From Gnetum montanum (taxonomy: Eukaryota; Streptophyta; Gnetopsida; Gnetales; Gnetaceae), in NCBI GenBank assembly GCA_015680685.1, contig MNCI01011333.1, positions 94,937 to 158,936 on the forward strand: a stretch of 64,000 nucleotides of DNA. The letters run 5' to 3'. This document shows, one piece after another, positions 1 to 12,000 of the stretch. Position numbers and translations under genes: made by a program. Each line of letters opens with the position of its first letter. Position 1 is the first letter of the stretch. Below the pieces are notes generated by a model. That model had not been told where the DNA came from. It saw only the letters and a list, made by a program, of their open reading frames with translations, and ran no database searches.

Positions 1-1224
1 TTTTTTTTTTTTTTTTTGCTTCCCAAGTAGAAAAGGTACCCCATGACCATATTTGGGCTTGGGTTCAAACACACCTTTGGAATGGCTAAAACTAGCATTT
101 CCATGGTTTTTTTATAGAGGTATACCCCCAACTACATTGGAGTCATCAACTCCAACTAGTGTTATAGTAGACATAGTGCTATAGTAGATCGGAAATGGCT
201 AGTGTAGTCACCATCAAGATCCAGCAGAAGTGCAACATTGGAATTTCCATTTTTCTTATAGTGGCTAGCATAATCATTCCAAGTTTTTATCAAGTTTCCA
301 ACGTAGTTTTAGCTCTAGTATAGTCCACTAAATCCAATGTAGTAAGAATGGTGCTAGTGTAGTCACAAAATTCCATTTGCTATTTATAGTAAATGGATGG
401 ATTTTGTGGCTGTAGTCCATGCCGAACTTACTATAAATGGTAACTATGTTGAGATTTGGTAGCCATTACACTTGCAAATTAACAACAATCTATTGGCAAT
501 AATGTCAATGCTGCATAGACCCAAAAATATCCACACCAATCCTATATATACCAAATGTAAATATCATATTATGGTTACAACTTTTTGACATCTACAACCT
601 TCATAGAAATTTTGATTTTTCACAATCACCAAAGCTCATTGCAATCTTGTAACACTTTTTGGTAGTAGAAATTGGTACTACGCTAGGCATAGAGATTCTC
701 ATGTAGTGGCCATTATGCCAAAAAGTGAAAATCCATTTTTGTGATCAATTGCTGACCCTGGTGAAAACTAATGGGAAGTTGCCAAAAACTAGAGTTGGGA
801 AGAAATTGGATCATGGAGTTGCCATAGAGCACACCTTGCCTTCTCTAATGGACTTCAAGCTCCTATTTGCTTTTGGCATAAAATATATACTTCATGAACC
901 TTATTCTTTATATTTATTTAAATAAAGTTATTGTTCAGGTTGTACAAGTTTTACTATACATTTTCGTTTTTTGAATTTGTTTTCATTCTAGATTTGTAGA
1001 TTTTACTTCATTTTTGTTTTTGTTTTCAACTTCATTTTTGTTTCCATTTTCAAATCCATTTGCATTTTTTTTTACATTTCTATAAGTCCCTTCGTGATTG
1101 AAAAGAACATCTAGGATGCCTTGAATCCCATTTCTAGAGGCCCCTGGGATTCAAGGTTAAAATTATTCCAATGCTTGGATCTTTTGGTTTCCATTCCAGC
1201 AACCAAAATTTCCAGCTCTAATAG
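1..1224 (+). repeat. Left LTR-like copy of Tat-lineage element A (start cut by window edge)
   Basis: This stretch matches 22900-24150 along its whole length with many substitutions. Landmarks in both copies are the block AAAGGTACCCCAT near the start, the CTATAGTAGAC repeats at about 160-190, the ATAGTAAATGGATGG block and the CCAATGCTTGGATC block. The pair flanks gag to integrase in the same orientation, so it is best read as the LTR pair of one old element. The true start lies at or before base 1. The 3' end and PBS are unclear: a weak TTGGCCCCATT at about 1474 is the only PBS-like string seen. The CTAGTGTAGTC words here recur in the satellite-like array at 14390-17620. Confidence 0.75.
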
Positions 1225-1942
1225 TTTTCTAGCACTAGAAGGAGGGCTTGAACCTTTGCCCATTTTCTTCATCAAAACCTATTTTCTCCATTATCAATGT
1301 TGGCTATCAATTTAAAATCTTTTATTTTCCAATGAAAACCTTTTAAATCCACACCAAAATCAATGTTGTAATCCATTCCCCTCTACCCCACATACCCAAT
1401 GTGGATGTTGCAGGTGTCTAGGTTTTGAAATTTTCACAACAGTTGCTATGATATCCCAAAGCTAGTGTTGGCTTATTGGCCCCATTCATACATCCCTTTT
1501 ACTACCAAAATTTTCTCAGTTTTCCAATGTTGGTGGATTTAACATCCAAATCCTCCATCCCCCTTGCTGAGAAAATTGGTAGCTTTCTAAAGTAATCTTT
1601 TGGTGGAAATTCAATGTTTCCACTTTGGATTTCAACCCTTTCCCCCACACCAATGTTTAATATAAAATTGTAAGACCTCCAATCTCACACTCTTTCTTTT
1701 CCCCTTGCTACACCCTAGCATAGATGTAGTTAGGAAGTTAGGAGTGGATGAAGTATGATACCACCTCTTTCTATTTTTGGTAAAGGGGTATACCCATTTG
1801 GTAGTCATTTACTATTTATAGTAAGTAACCTAGTTTCAAGCATTTTCTCTTTTTTGAACTTCTTTTAAATTCCACTTATTCAAATATATGCTTTATTTAA
1901 CATTTTACGATCTCATTTAGTCATTTTTAGCATTTTCTCACC
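1225..1942 (+). other. LTR tail or 5' leader of element A
   Basis: This is AT-rich, non-coding sequence between the end of the repeat shared with the right LTR and the gag start. It probably contains the rest of the LTR and the untranslated leader, but the boundary is not resolved because the right LTR copy is broken at 24150. No gene is seen. Confidence 0.45.
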
Positions 1943-3900
1943 ATGTCATTCAACAAATAAACCAAGTTGCCTTTCACATTTACTGACAATGGGTTTGACT
2001 AGTAGGCCATGAGGGCATATGACCCCAAAGACCTTGCTATCATCAAGTGTAGGTAGTCCTTGAGGCTTAGGGGATGATGTCCTAAATTTTTGTTCATAAA
2101 TGAAGATCATTATAACTACATTTGTGCCAAAATCTAGGTTGGTAGGCTGATTTCACATGCAAAAGTAGAAGCTAAATAGGAGTATGAGCTTATACACCGA
2201 GATGAGAAGGAATATATTCCTTCACTGTATGAACAAATTCCCCTAAGCGATACCTATGCTCACATCCTATCTTAGTTGATTAATATGGGTGATGAGGATG
2301 AGAAGCATAGCTTGGAGGAGTATCAGAAAGAGGAGGATGAGTTTAAGGTAGAATCCAAACCTAAAAAGATCCTAGGTGGATCATTCTTCCTCTACCCCTT
2401 CCTACCAAATGATGTCTGGTCCTAGACTAGTTATCGATGTTCACCAAACACAGTTGGTGCCATAGTCAACCACGTTCCACTTCTCCATGCCTTTTGCTAC
2501 CCAACCACATTTTGTACAACCTTCATCAATGGTTGTCACCACCATCAACCCATTGATCAATCAAGTGAGGCTCACCATGGGACCCTATGTAACCAAAGGG
2601 TCACACATGCCTTTCATTCTGTTTGTGCCACAAATACCAGCATAAACATCTTACTTGTTCATTTCACTAACCATAATAATAACACATCCTCTCCTTTTCA
2701 TTCTACAATTGATAAAGAGGTGACAAGCCTCTCAACAAATACCACAACCCTTCATTCAAATGCCACAATTGACAGGGGCACTTGAAGGCCTGGATCCAAC
2801 CTTTTGAATGATCTAGGATATGATGGAGGAATTAAAGAGGCTCAAGTCCTCTACATTTCAAAGTATCAATATCATGGACTTTTACTAGGATGACCCCATT
2901 AGTCCTATGGTCCCACCCTTAACGCTTCCTCCTGGTGTCCCTATCTCTTAATTTATGAAGTATAATGATGAGGGTAATTTTAACGTTCATCTTATAACCT
3001 TCTGTTTGGACTACTTGTTATTACAGACCTAGCCACATATGATTATGAGAATTTTCCTTATGTCCTTGACTAGGAAAGTGATTGGCTGGTACCATACCCT
3101 ACCTAGAAGGCCTATATCCTCTCTTCAGGATCTGAGAGCCTAATCTATTAACCAATTCAAGTAAAACTTGAAGCTCGATAAAATGCTTCACTAGTTGATG
3201 AAGGTCAAGCAGGGACTCCTTGAATCAGTGCAAAAGTTCATCTAATGATGGAATGGTTTACTAAATGAGATACTAGATCATATATCCGAACCCACCTTTT
3301 GGCTATATTCAATGGGATGGTCAATGATTTTATTAAATCTAAGATATACTACCTTGACTTGTAGTCACTCAGTTAAGCCTTTTATTAGAGAGAAAATATA
3401 GTGAATGTTGCGTAATCTAGTCATGACCTTGCTTAGGTGGCATACAAGAATCAACACATGTGGAGAGACAAGGAGAGAGGTAAACAAAATAACATAGCTA
3501 TGGAAATAGTGGCCAAAGAAGCCAAAATGCCTAACTAAGGGCAAACAAACTACTAACCCAAGGACCTTACTATGAATCATGATAACCAACCATCAACCTC
3601 TAGGGCCACTACATCAACCATGTATAGACCTAACTTTGTGTAAAAAGATTAGTCTAAGCACACCAAGTTACCCCTTAATCCATTAGAGCTTTTAGACCAG
3701 CTATTGAAGATCAATAGGATCCGATGTAAACAAATGACCAAGAATGCTCATAAGAAGCATACGAGGTTATGCATCTAAAGAAGAAAAATAGCTAAGAATA
3801 TTACTCAAGCATCTAAAGATGACCCTCCAGTTTCCAAGTACTTTAAGCTTGACTATTTTTTCTACTATCATTAATCGCTAGCCAACGACACTTACTTCTA
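1943..3900 (+). pseudogene. gag: gag of Tat-lineage Ty3/gypsy element A (decayed)
   Basis: The reading starts at the ATG at 1943 and carries several TAG and TAA stops. At about 3060-3370 it shows the retrotransposon-gag signature: a WYHTLP motif (about 3090), then IxSLQDL, then LLAIFNGMVNDFIKSKIYYL. B's gag at 33338-33450 has a nearly identical block, so the two belong to one gag family. Gag would form the capsid that packages element RNA. A proline- and threonine-rich N-terminal part (about 2380-2680) precedes the capsid core. Stops and frameshifts make a functional product impossible. Confidence 0.8.
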
Positions 3901-4650
3901 CCTCACACTGAAGGATGACCTACAAAAAATGATAGATATGAGTGAAATGGTACTAAACACTTCAAACTTGGTCAAACCTCAGAATTAGTCAATGCATGTA
4001 TATAAGGACCCACTGAATACCAAGAACAACCCATATACCATAGTGGTGTTCAACATCCACAATGATCAAAGTCCTTCAAAGGAACCATTTATGATTTGGA
4101 TGTCTCCTTGCAATGAAAGGGGTTCTTTAGCTTCCTCTAGCTTAAGAACCCCCTCCCCCTTTATTGTAAGGGTGCCATCACTAGCACCCCTCAAAGAGCC
4201 CTTTCTGCTTAGAGTACCTCAGCCTATTCTAACCGAGGCTACCCATGTAATTGAGTAATAGACCCTCATGGTGACTAATCGAATGCCTTCTTCCTCATAA
4301 TTAACTAAGGATAATAAAAAATAATCAACCAAATAATGGAAGAAGGTTGTGCAAAAATCCAAGAGCAAAAATGATAAGAAAGACTAGGGACAAAAGGAAG
4401 TATGCCCACAAAAGCCCACTTCCAGCTCATCTATTCCCATGAACTCCACAACCCAAGTGACCTCAACGAGTAAATAATAGAAGGAATCCAAACCACAGAG
4501 GAAAATAAAGAGGCTAGGCCATAAAAACAACTTAAATATGACATTCACATTTTGGGGTGTATGGAGGAAGTTAAAAACAACAAATCAATAATGAATAGCA
4601 AAGACTTCCTTATTGTGATGAAATAGGTTAATAAACCATTCAAGTAGAAG
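3901..4650 (+). pseudogene. gag C-terminus and gag-protease linker of element A
   Basis: This continues the decayed reading between capsid and protease. The clearest open segment is 3992-4258 (88 codons), rich in Ser and Pro. The part after 4300 is Lys- and Ser-rich, like a basic nucleic-acid-binding linker. No intact zinc knuckle is visible. I infer it is the hinge of a gag-pro polyprotein, because the protease starts directly after it in the same orientation. Confidence 0.55.
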
Positions 4651-4952
4651 AACACAACCTTGAGCTTGTCTGACTTGGTCATAACTTCCGCTACCCACTG
4701 CAAAGCATTAGCTAAGATGTTAACCTCTATTCCTATTAGCAAGGAATTCCCTACTAATGAAGAGTCTATCCATGCAGCGATGGTACCCTTATTACCTAGA
4801 GAATTGAAGTCAACATTGCTAGTGTTTTTTGATAGCAAAATCAAGAAAAACCCACAAAATGGTAAGGCAACCAAGTCATCCCTCTTCATAATCATATGGG
4901 TTGGGCACTATAAAGTACATAGGGTACATCTAGATGATGGGGTGGAATTAAT
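4651..4952 (+). pseudogene. Protease N-terminal half, element A (split by copia element H)
   Basis: This is the first part of the Tat-type aspartic protease region. It contains the stretch that usually precedes the active site in Tat gag-pro (LSLSDLVITSATHCKALAKM at about 4655-4714). The active-site loop LDDGVEL is at about 4930-4950, where families usually have D-[TNS]-G. The copia element begins at 4953, right after the active site, and the protein resumes at about 7735. B has the homologous region at 34700-35280. The enzyme would cut the gag-pol polyprotein inside the virus-like particle. Confidence 0.75.
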
Positions 4953-5528
4953 TGTGGACCATTGAACTTAGAACAAGGGGGAGGGGGCATGAATAAGTTT
5001 TCCAAATAAAACATAAGATACAAAGCACACATACCAAATTTAACATGATTCCCTAACTTGGGTAGTCCACACTCGGAGGGTAGATCGCAAGCAAAACTTT
5101 GGACTTTGTTGCTCTTAGAATGTGGTTGAAGGATCCACACCCTGTACAATCTTTAAGTCCTTCTCTAAAGTGTTGTATTGAAGCACCAATCAATCAACCC
5201 TGCAAGGTCCCATTAGGCTTGGAAATTTGGTTTTGACGCTTCCACAACCTTTACAATCTTGAGCTCCACACTAGAGTGTTGTACTGTAATACCAACAAGT
5301 CAATCCCATAGGATCTTGACAAGCTTAAGCAAATCAATCCCACAAGGCAAAAAGAATAAGAATTACAAGGGATAATTGCAACTTAGTTTGCTAATCCTTG
5401 TACAGTTAGGTACAACACACTTTACATTGCCAAAATGATAATACAATGAGGAGCAACAAATAGTTTAATGATTATAAATTATTGTACAATGAATAAAATA
5501 AGGCTTACACTTTTCCCAATGCACATCA
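4953..5528 (-). repeat. 3' LTR of copia element H
   Basis: This pairs with 7159-7731. Both contain AAGGATCCACA, the CAACCCTGCAAGGTCC or CAACCTTGCAAGGTCC block and a CTTGTACAGTTAGGTACAAC block in the same order. The outer end on plus reads TGTGGACC, giving the usual TG...CA termini on minus. Confidence 0.9.
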
Positions 5529-6200
5529 AGTCTTCTAATAGCTACTAAGTTTCGAAATCCATCTTGAAACTCATGCAACAACTAGCCAATGGTCAATAAT
5601 GATCATGGAAGACATCTTACTTGTGCCTGAGACATCTCTTTAAAATTACCTTCCATTTTGGAAAAATGTCTTTATTTAGGGAAAGACGTCTTTCTGAAGT
5701 CTTCATTTTGGAAGATGTCTTTGTCATTTAAACTTAGTTTTCATTCTAGGAAGATGTCTTTCTATGATGAAGATATCTTTTCCTAAATATAGACCTTTGT
5801 TGTTTCTTAGAGACTTCTTTGTTTGTGAAGCCTTCAATTTTGCCAAGTCGTCTTCTATTTCTTGAAGACGTATTTGTTCACTTTCCCTTGCATGATGAAT
5901 GCATCATTCTTTTTTCACAGCCTTGATCTTCTGCATGCTTTAAAGATGATAATTTTTCTTTTAAAGTATCTTTCAATGCTCATTTGAAGATCATGTAGGT
6001 AACCTCCTTCTTTGAGCTCTAAATATTTTGTTCCTTCTCCTCTTTAGCTCATATTTGTTTCCCATGTATGTAGTCCTACGAACACAATAATCATACAACC
6101 ATGTAAAAAACCTTTGATTCCATTTTACTTAACATTTTGACACATACCAAAACACACTAAAGGGTCCACAATATCCCCCTTTTTTTATGTTGAAAACTTA
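5529..6200 (-). other. 3' internal region of copia H with AAGACGTCTT-like repeats
   Basis: No coding sequence is seen. From about 5600 to 5880 the sequence carries roughly ten imperfect copies of the palindromic word (G)AAGA[CT][GA]TCTT spaced by 15-35 bp. The rest is AT-rich, and a T-rich tract occurs at 6175-6190. Confidence 0.6.
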
Positions 6201-6479
6201 ATAAAATATGTTAGTGATCATATAAATATAATCACACTACTCTCCCCCTTTTTGAACAATAGCAAAAAGGATAAAGTGCTCAAACTTGGTTAGAAAAGAT
6301 ATAAAAGAACAATATTATCTAGATAATATGTAGAGCCAAGTATCACTTATAATCCTAAAAAGATATAGTAAGTATGTATTTATCAAGTCCATGAAGAGAA
6401 GCCCCAAATTTGGAAAGCGTAGAACCAAACCTTCCAAGAAAAATTCAGACTTGATGTGAAGCATAGGCTTTGAAAATTA

Positions 6480-7144
6480 AGCAACCTGCCTCTAAGACAA
6501 GAAGTCATTAGTAGTGTGCTTAGAATGTTTAGATATTATCCATCTTTGTAAAACATTAGCAAATGGACATTTATTTATGTTGAGGTAAATATAGCCATAC
6601 AACATCACAATGGAAAATCATTGATGTCAGATTCATTAGTTAGGAAGAAAAGACATGGATATGTTTCCATAGAATGATCATGTTAATGCTCAAAATGTAG
6701 TACTTTCTAAGCTAAATTAGTTTATCATATTCACTTTGTAAAACTAACAATTTTAATTACTTAATAATAGAGATTCCTTCATAAATAGCTTCTAATGTTT
6801 GCCAAATTTGTTTGGCCATTTTACATCTTTTTATCCTATTGAATTCAAATTTATTCAATGCACAATATAAATAATTTTTTTTCCTTATGAATCAAACATG
6901 AACTTATTCTTTTCCTCTTGAGAACATTTGTTGTGAGGCTTGATGATGTCGATGATGTTGTTAACAGGTGAAGTATAGCCTTCTAGATTTAACTCCCATA
7001 CATCAAACTCAATGGATTTAAAGAAACCTTGCATTTTGGCTTTCCAATAGGTGAATTCAAATCTGTTGAACATGGGTGGCTTTGTGTAAGATCTTCCCTT
7101 CATTGTTAATTCTTGAAATTGATGATGATAGAGAAGACTACTCA
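6480..7144 (-). pseudogene. gag: gag of Ty1/copia element H (UBN2-type, partial)
   Basis: Reading leftward from 7144, a nearly open stretch (7119-6885) contains FNRFEFTYWKAKMQGFFKSI and DVWELNLEGY, matching the start of plant copia gag, where a W-K-A/x-M motif is followed by an acidic helix. It continues out of frame with CALNKFEFNRI and KQIWQTLEAIYEG, the UBN2 core, then decays with stops by about 6480. The zinc knuckle and all of pol are missing. Gag would form the element's capsid. The start codon is not certain, since the usual leader is only a few codons here. Confidence 0.82.
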
Positions 7145-7156
7145 GCTTTAATACCA
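7145..7156 (-). promoter_or_regulatory. Primer-binding site of copia H (initiator tRNA-Met type)
   Basis: On minus the sequence is TGGTATTAAAGC, two bases inside the LTR end. It differs from the canonical plant copia PBS TGGTATCAGAGC, complementary to the 3' end of initiator tRNA-Met, by two transitions. This fixes the element's orientation. Confidence 0.88.
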
Positions 7157-7158
7157 CT

Positions 7159-7731
7159 TGTGGATCATTGAACTTAGAAGGGGGGAGGGATGAATAAGTT
7201 TCCTAAATTAAAACTTAAAGATACAAAGCACACACACAAAATTTAATGTGGTTCCCCAACTTGGGTAGTTCACATTAAGAGGGTAGATTGCAAGCATACC
7301 TCTAAACTTTGTTACTGTCAAAATGTGGTTGAAGGATCCACATCCTATATAGTCTTCAAGCTCTACTCTAAAGTGTTGTAGCACAACACCAATCACTCAA
7401 CCTTGCAAGGTCCCGTTAGGCTTGGAAATATGGTTTTGAGGCTTCTACAACCTTCACAATCTTGAGATCCACATTGGAGTGTTGTAACGCAACACCAACA
7501 ATTCAATCTCATAGGATGTCAATAAGCTCAAGTACATTAACCCCGTAGAGAAATAAGAAAAAGAATTACAAGAGATAATTGCAACTCAATTTTCTGATCC
7601 TTGTACAGTTAGGTACAACACAATATACAATGCCAAAATGATAATACAATGAGGAGCAATAGAGAATTCAATGATTACAAATGAATGTACAATGAATACA
7701 ATAAGGCTTTCACTTTTCCAAATGCACATCA
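7159..7731 (-). repeat. 5' LTR of copia element H
   Basis: This is the partner of 4953-5528. The outer end on plus is ...GCACATCA, which gives TGATGTGC at the minus-strand start. The PBS follows directly, which marks this copy as the 5' LTR. Confidence 0.9.
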
Positions 7732-8250
7732 AGGCTTGATACAATAGATGGAACTAGATTGACATTAGCCCTTAAATATTTTAATGGATCACAAGTTGTG
7801 GTGAAAGGCTCTATTTCTCTAGATTTTATGGTAGGGAAGCAGTTCCCTATAACAACAGATTTCTTGGTGATAGAAGAAATACCAAGATTCAACCTCATCA
7901 TGGAAAGACCTTTGCTAGCTTAATTGCAAGCTATGTCTTCACCTATTCACCAAGAAATCGATCCACCTTACAAGGAAGGTGAAATCATTATCCACAGTGA
8001 TAGTGCAATGCCTTTAGCTATTAATAATGTTAATATAGAACAAGGGTCCTAAGTAGAGTTTCAAGAAGAAACTCTTATAGTTTGTCATGAAATTGAAAGG
8101 GGTGATAGAGCAGAAGAGGCCAAAGTGAAAAATGATGAACCCATTGATGCACTATTGGGATAACTCCCCTTCAATATTATTAGTGAAGGAGACGAAGAAT
8201 ATAAACTAGTATAAAATAGTTAGTGCACATTTCCTAATCTCTCAAAGATT
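7732..8250 (+). pseudogene. Protease C-terminal half, element A
   Basis: The reading resumes after the copia insertion. It contains VVKGSISLDFMVGKQFPITT and then FLVIEEIPRFNLIMERP, the flap-to-C-terminal part of a Tat-type protease, where families have F.V......YN.ILGRP. B's copy at 35130-35280 aligns with it closely. About 90 further codons of an acidic tail follow before the reading fails near 8160-8220. Together with 4651-4952 it makes one protease region. Confidence 0.75.
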
Positions 8251-9000
8251 AGAAAACACTTGCACAAGTGATATATGCTCCTAATCCTTCTTATACCTTA
8301 TGTGCTTATAACCCTAGAAGTATATGTACCTATAGCTTGATAGTATAGTCTTTACTTTACTTTACTTATTTATGTTATCTCACTTTTGTTTATGTTAAAT
8401 TTTCCTATAGTTTAAAGTTTACTTTGGTTCTACATGATTTTACTTTTAAATATTTTTCTTTTTCTTTTCCTTTTTCTCAAAAGAAAAAAAAAACCCATAA
8501 AAACTTTATAGCTAGAAAAATCTATAAAAACTTTAAAACACAAAATAACCAAAAAAATATATGTTTTCTTTTACATAGTGTATGACTTGTCATTCCCTTA
8601 AACTAGCAAATACCACATAGCTTGCCATTTGCTAAAAATGGAAAGAAACCTTACAACTCATTTTTACTTTAATTTATAGCCTTGTTTCCTAGCCTTTTAA
8701 CCATTTCATTACATTATAACTAAGTTTAGCCAACATAGCATCAAACATAGATTACAATGTAGAATCATAACGAGAGAAAAATTAAGACGCTAGAACATTA
8801 TAATCAAAATCAAAATTTCAAATTGAAATTAAAATTAAAATTAAAGTGTCCACAACAATAAAACCATAACCACATGGTGTGCTAAAATGTTTAAATAATA
8901 AACTATGAGAATAACATACAGATTCCATAACTAAATGATCAGCTAACAATAGCCATACAACATCAAAATAAATCAAATCAACAAAGTATAGTTGAAGATG
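8251..9000. other. AT-rich spacer after protease of element A
   Basis: No coding sequence is supported. The stretch is rich in T runs, then A runs (8460-8560), and resembles in style the region after the protease in B (35600-35770). In Tat/Ogre-type elements a long untranslated or intron-like interval between protease and RT is known, and this may be its start. Confidence 0.45.
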
Positions 9001-12000
9001 AAATAAGTCATGACGAGAGGCAATGAATGGAACTAAGAAGCATCTATAGGAGGGGGTGGAGGATCATCTCCATCTTTGTCATTGGGACCACCAACATCCT
9101 CTGGTTCTTATACCATGAGAACATAAAAGTCATTAGTAACCAATGCACATTAAAAAAAATCAATAACTTAAGCAAAAATAAAATATAATAAAACCAAAGG
9201 TAAAATAAGAAAACCTGAGATGGTTCTAGGGGCACATGTTCCACAGGAATTTTTGAACACCAACCTCTAAATGATGGAGAAGTTTATCTTTAGACATGTT
9301 AGCCCAATCTACATCCCCAAGATTAATACCTATAAGGATATTAGTTTTGTCAACACCACTCCATGTAAGTGTCTCATGCGAAAATGTGATAGCAATTACC
9401 TTCCCTGAGGTAGTAGTCATCTAACATGTGGGGGAGGTGGCTACAACCATACTCTTCACAAACATCTTATAAGTGTCCTCCATGTTAATGCCCATCATGA
9501 ACAACTCTAGTCTCCACTACTCTATAGAATCCTCTTCTAGCCACTTGAGGTAGGCATCTCACTTAGCCTTATATATCCTCTTATGGTCCTTTTGTGCACA
9601 ACCTCACTTAAGGACCCAAGTGTAGTAATCCTTCCACTCACCAGCCTGGTGGTTTATGAGATCAATATAGAGATTTTGTTTTGCCGCCTCTTTAGCAAGG
9701 GCAACCTTACTATGGATCGCATTCTAATAGCAGGCCCAAGTTATCTCCTTCATGTGTAATGAATCCTTGTTGGTCACTTGGGCCTCCATGAAATCCTTGC
9801 AATCTCTAATATCCTTGTTGATCACTTGGGCCTTCACAAAATCCTTGCAATATCTACTATCCTTTACCTCCTCCTTTGGCTATGTGTTTCCTTTTGCAAT
9901 GCCACAACTTGTTCTCATATGAACTCATTGGAGCATTTGCATCGCCACAAAGACTTAGCACACAAGAGTGGACATCTAGTGACATCCTCATACAACTTTC
10001 ATGGAACATTCTCTACATTGGAAGGTAAAGGAGGTAATTTGAAAACCTCTACCAATTGGTCTAGATCCCATCTTAGTTGAGGCACTATAACCAACATAAA
10101 ACAAAATTCAACAAATAAAATCAATCAATAACTAGAAAATGAAAGATGATAAAAACTTCATAATAATAAAAAACATATGAAAATAAAAAATTCATAAAAT
10201 AGTAAAGGAAAAATGAGTTAGAACTCTTCCCAACTTTAGGGGCTATTTGCTACAACTAGTTAACCATGTCTTTAGCAACACCCCACATAACTTCAAACTT
10301 ATCTGGGGTATCCACCCATTGTTGCATGTGGAAGGTGGAAGTGGAAGCTTTAGCTTGAGGTTCTTGGGCTACAATAAGTATAATAAACAATCAATAACTA
10401 TATTCAAGATCAAATGTAAACCAACAAACATAATAACAATGCATAAAATTGAAAATCATAACTACCTAGTTGATCCTCTAATGAGATGGTAGGAAGTTCA
10501 CCCAATTGTTCATCCTCAAACAAGGCATCAAAGTGGTCTATGGGAGAAGGGGGTAAACCCTCATTCTCCTACTACTGCAATGCCTCATCCTCATAATGTT
10601 TCAATATTTCCTCTTCTCAACATTATTGCTCCTCCTCTTCTTGACACCTTCACTCCTCCTTAGCCATTGTTGCTACTACCATGCCTTCCTGCTATAGTTG
10701 CTTGTCTACAAGAACAACAATTGTAAAACATAGAACAACTTAGCACATTTTTTCTAAGAGAAAAAATTAAACCAACTTAAAACATAACTTTAAAATAGAT
10801 TAACAAAAAAAAACCAAAATAAGACATACCTCTAATATCATGTTGCACCTCTCTAAGCTTGATGGTCAATTTCTTCTTTTTCATGGGCTCCTCAATCATT
10901 GGTGCTATCTCATCCATCAAGGGATTCTTAATATTTACCTAGCTATCCCTTTATCCTTAGAGTGCAATGCTTGAGCCCTCTTGATAGTACCTAGCACTAT
11001 GAGAGGCTTCATCCCCATGTTATTAGGGGATGTAAAACATCTACAATCAATCCCCTTCGTGGTAATGGACAATGATTCATCAACATCATCTGGTGGATCT
11101 TGGACACATGTGGTGGAAGCAAGATGTCTTATTCAAGGCTTGGTAAGTTGCGATGGGTCTTGAGTCACTTATAACTCATCTTTACTCACCACAAGGAACT
11201 TAGTGAATCGCTGTAGATAAGTTGTGAAAAGTGATAAATGCACATGACACTTTGTCTTGAGATTATCTCTGAGTTTCATGACTTCTGATTGTAGCCCAGA
11301 AGCTAAGTGAACATCCTAGTTGAGTCAAGCATCCTTAGTGAGCACCTACTTCATGGAACAAGCTTGCTCCATGCCCAGAAACTTCCCTTGTGATGGCAAC
11401 TAAGGATATGCATGGGATCAAAATAATAAATACATGTCTATAGCATTTGAATCTTGGAACTGGCTTAGAAAGAATTCATTACTACCATGGTGAGTGCTTA
11501 GATACTCCTCCACTTCCAATGCTCCACTTCCCTGCTTTCTTTGGTGGTAATTGGTATACCATCATTTGGAACATTAAAGAGGTCACTAAAGATGGATGCA
11601 TTAATATCCAAGAAAATGATTACACCATGAACATAGGTGATAAAGCTCTTGACTCCTTGGCTAAAGGAGTCAAGGATGTTTAACATCTTTATAGTGGGAA
11701 CGATTGGGCTTGGGGCCATGAAGAGGTCAAGAATGCCCACATGAATGATCCTCATGTGGATAGTATTGGATGCCTAGTCAAACAACTAGCTTTGTGTAGC
11801 TTCCACCTCATCAAACTTGAGGATAAAGGTATCCTTTGTATTGCTTGAAGTGATAACTGTAACTTCAACTAATGGAGAGACCACTACAACATAGTGAAAG
11901 ATAGCCTGTTAGCCTTAGCATAGGTGCACCATGTAAAACAAAACATAAGTATAGCCAAACTAAAAAGAAGCCAATGTAACTACCTAGACAAACAAAACTA

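Larger units (their letters stand above)
4953..7731 (-). mobile_element. Element H: short Ty1/copia LTR element, no pol, inserted in A's protease
   Basis: The LTRs at 4953-5528 and 7159-7731 are 576 and 573 bp and closely similar, with ends TGATGTGCAT...TCCACA on minus. The PBS lies 2 bp inside the right LTR. The interior is only about 1.6 kb, with a decayed copia gag next to the PBS and no integrase, RT or RNase H, so it is non-autonomous. Flanking protease sequence of A continues on both sides. I see no matching TSD (TTAAT on the left, AGGCT on the right), so a flank may have been altered or the element may be a recombinant. Confidence 0.88.

Noticed and set aside
7145-7156. tRNA gene at the copia PBS
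   Set aside because: It is only the complement of the tRNA 3' end used for priming, without a cloverleaf.
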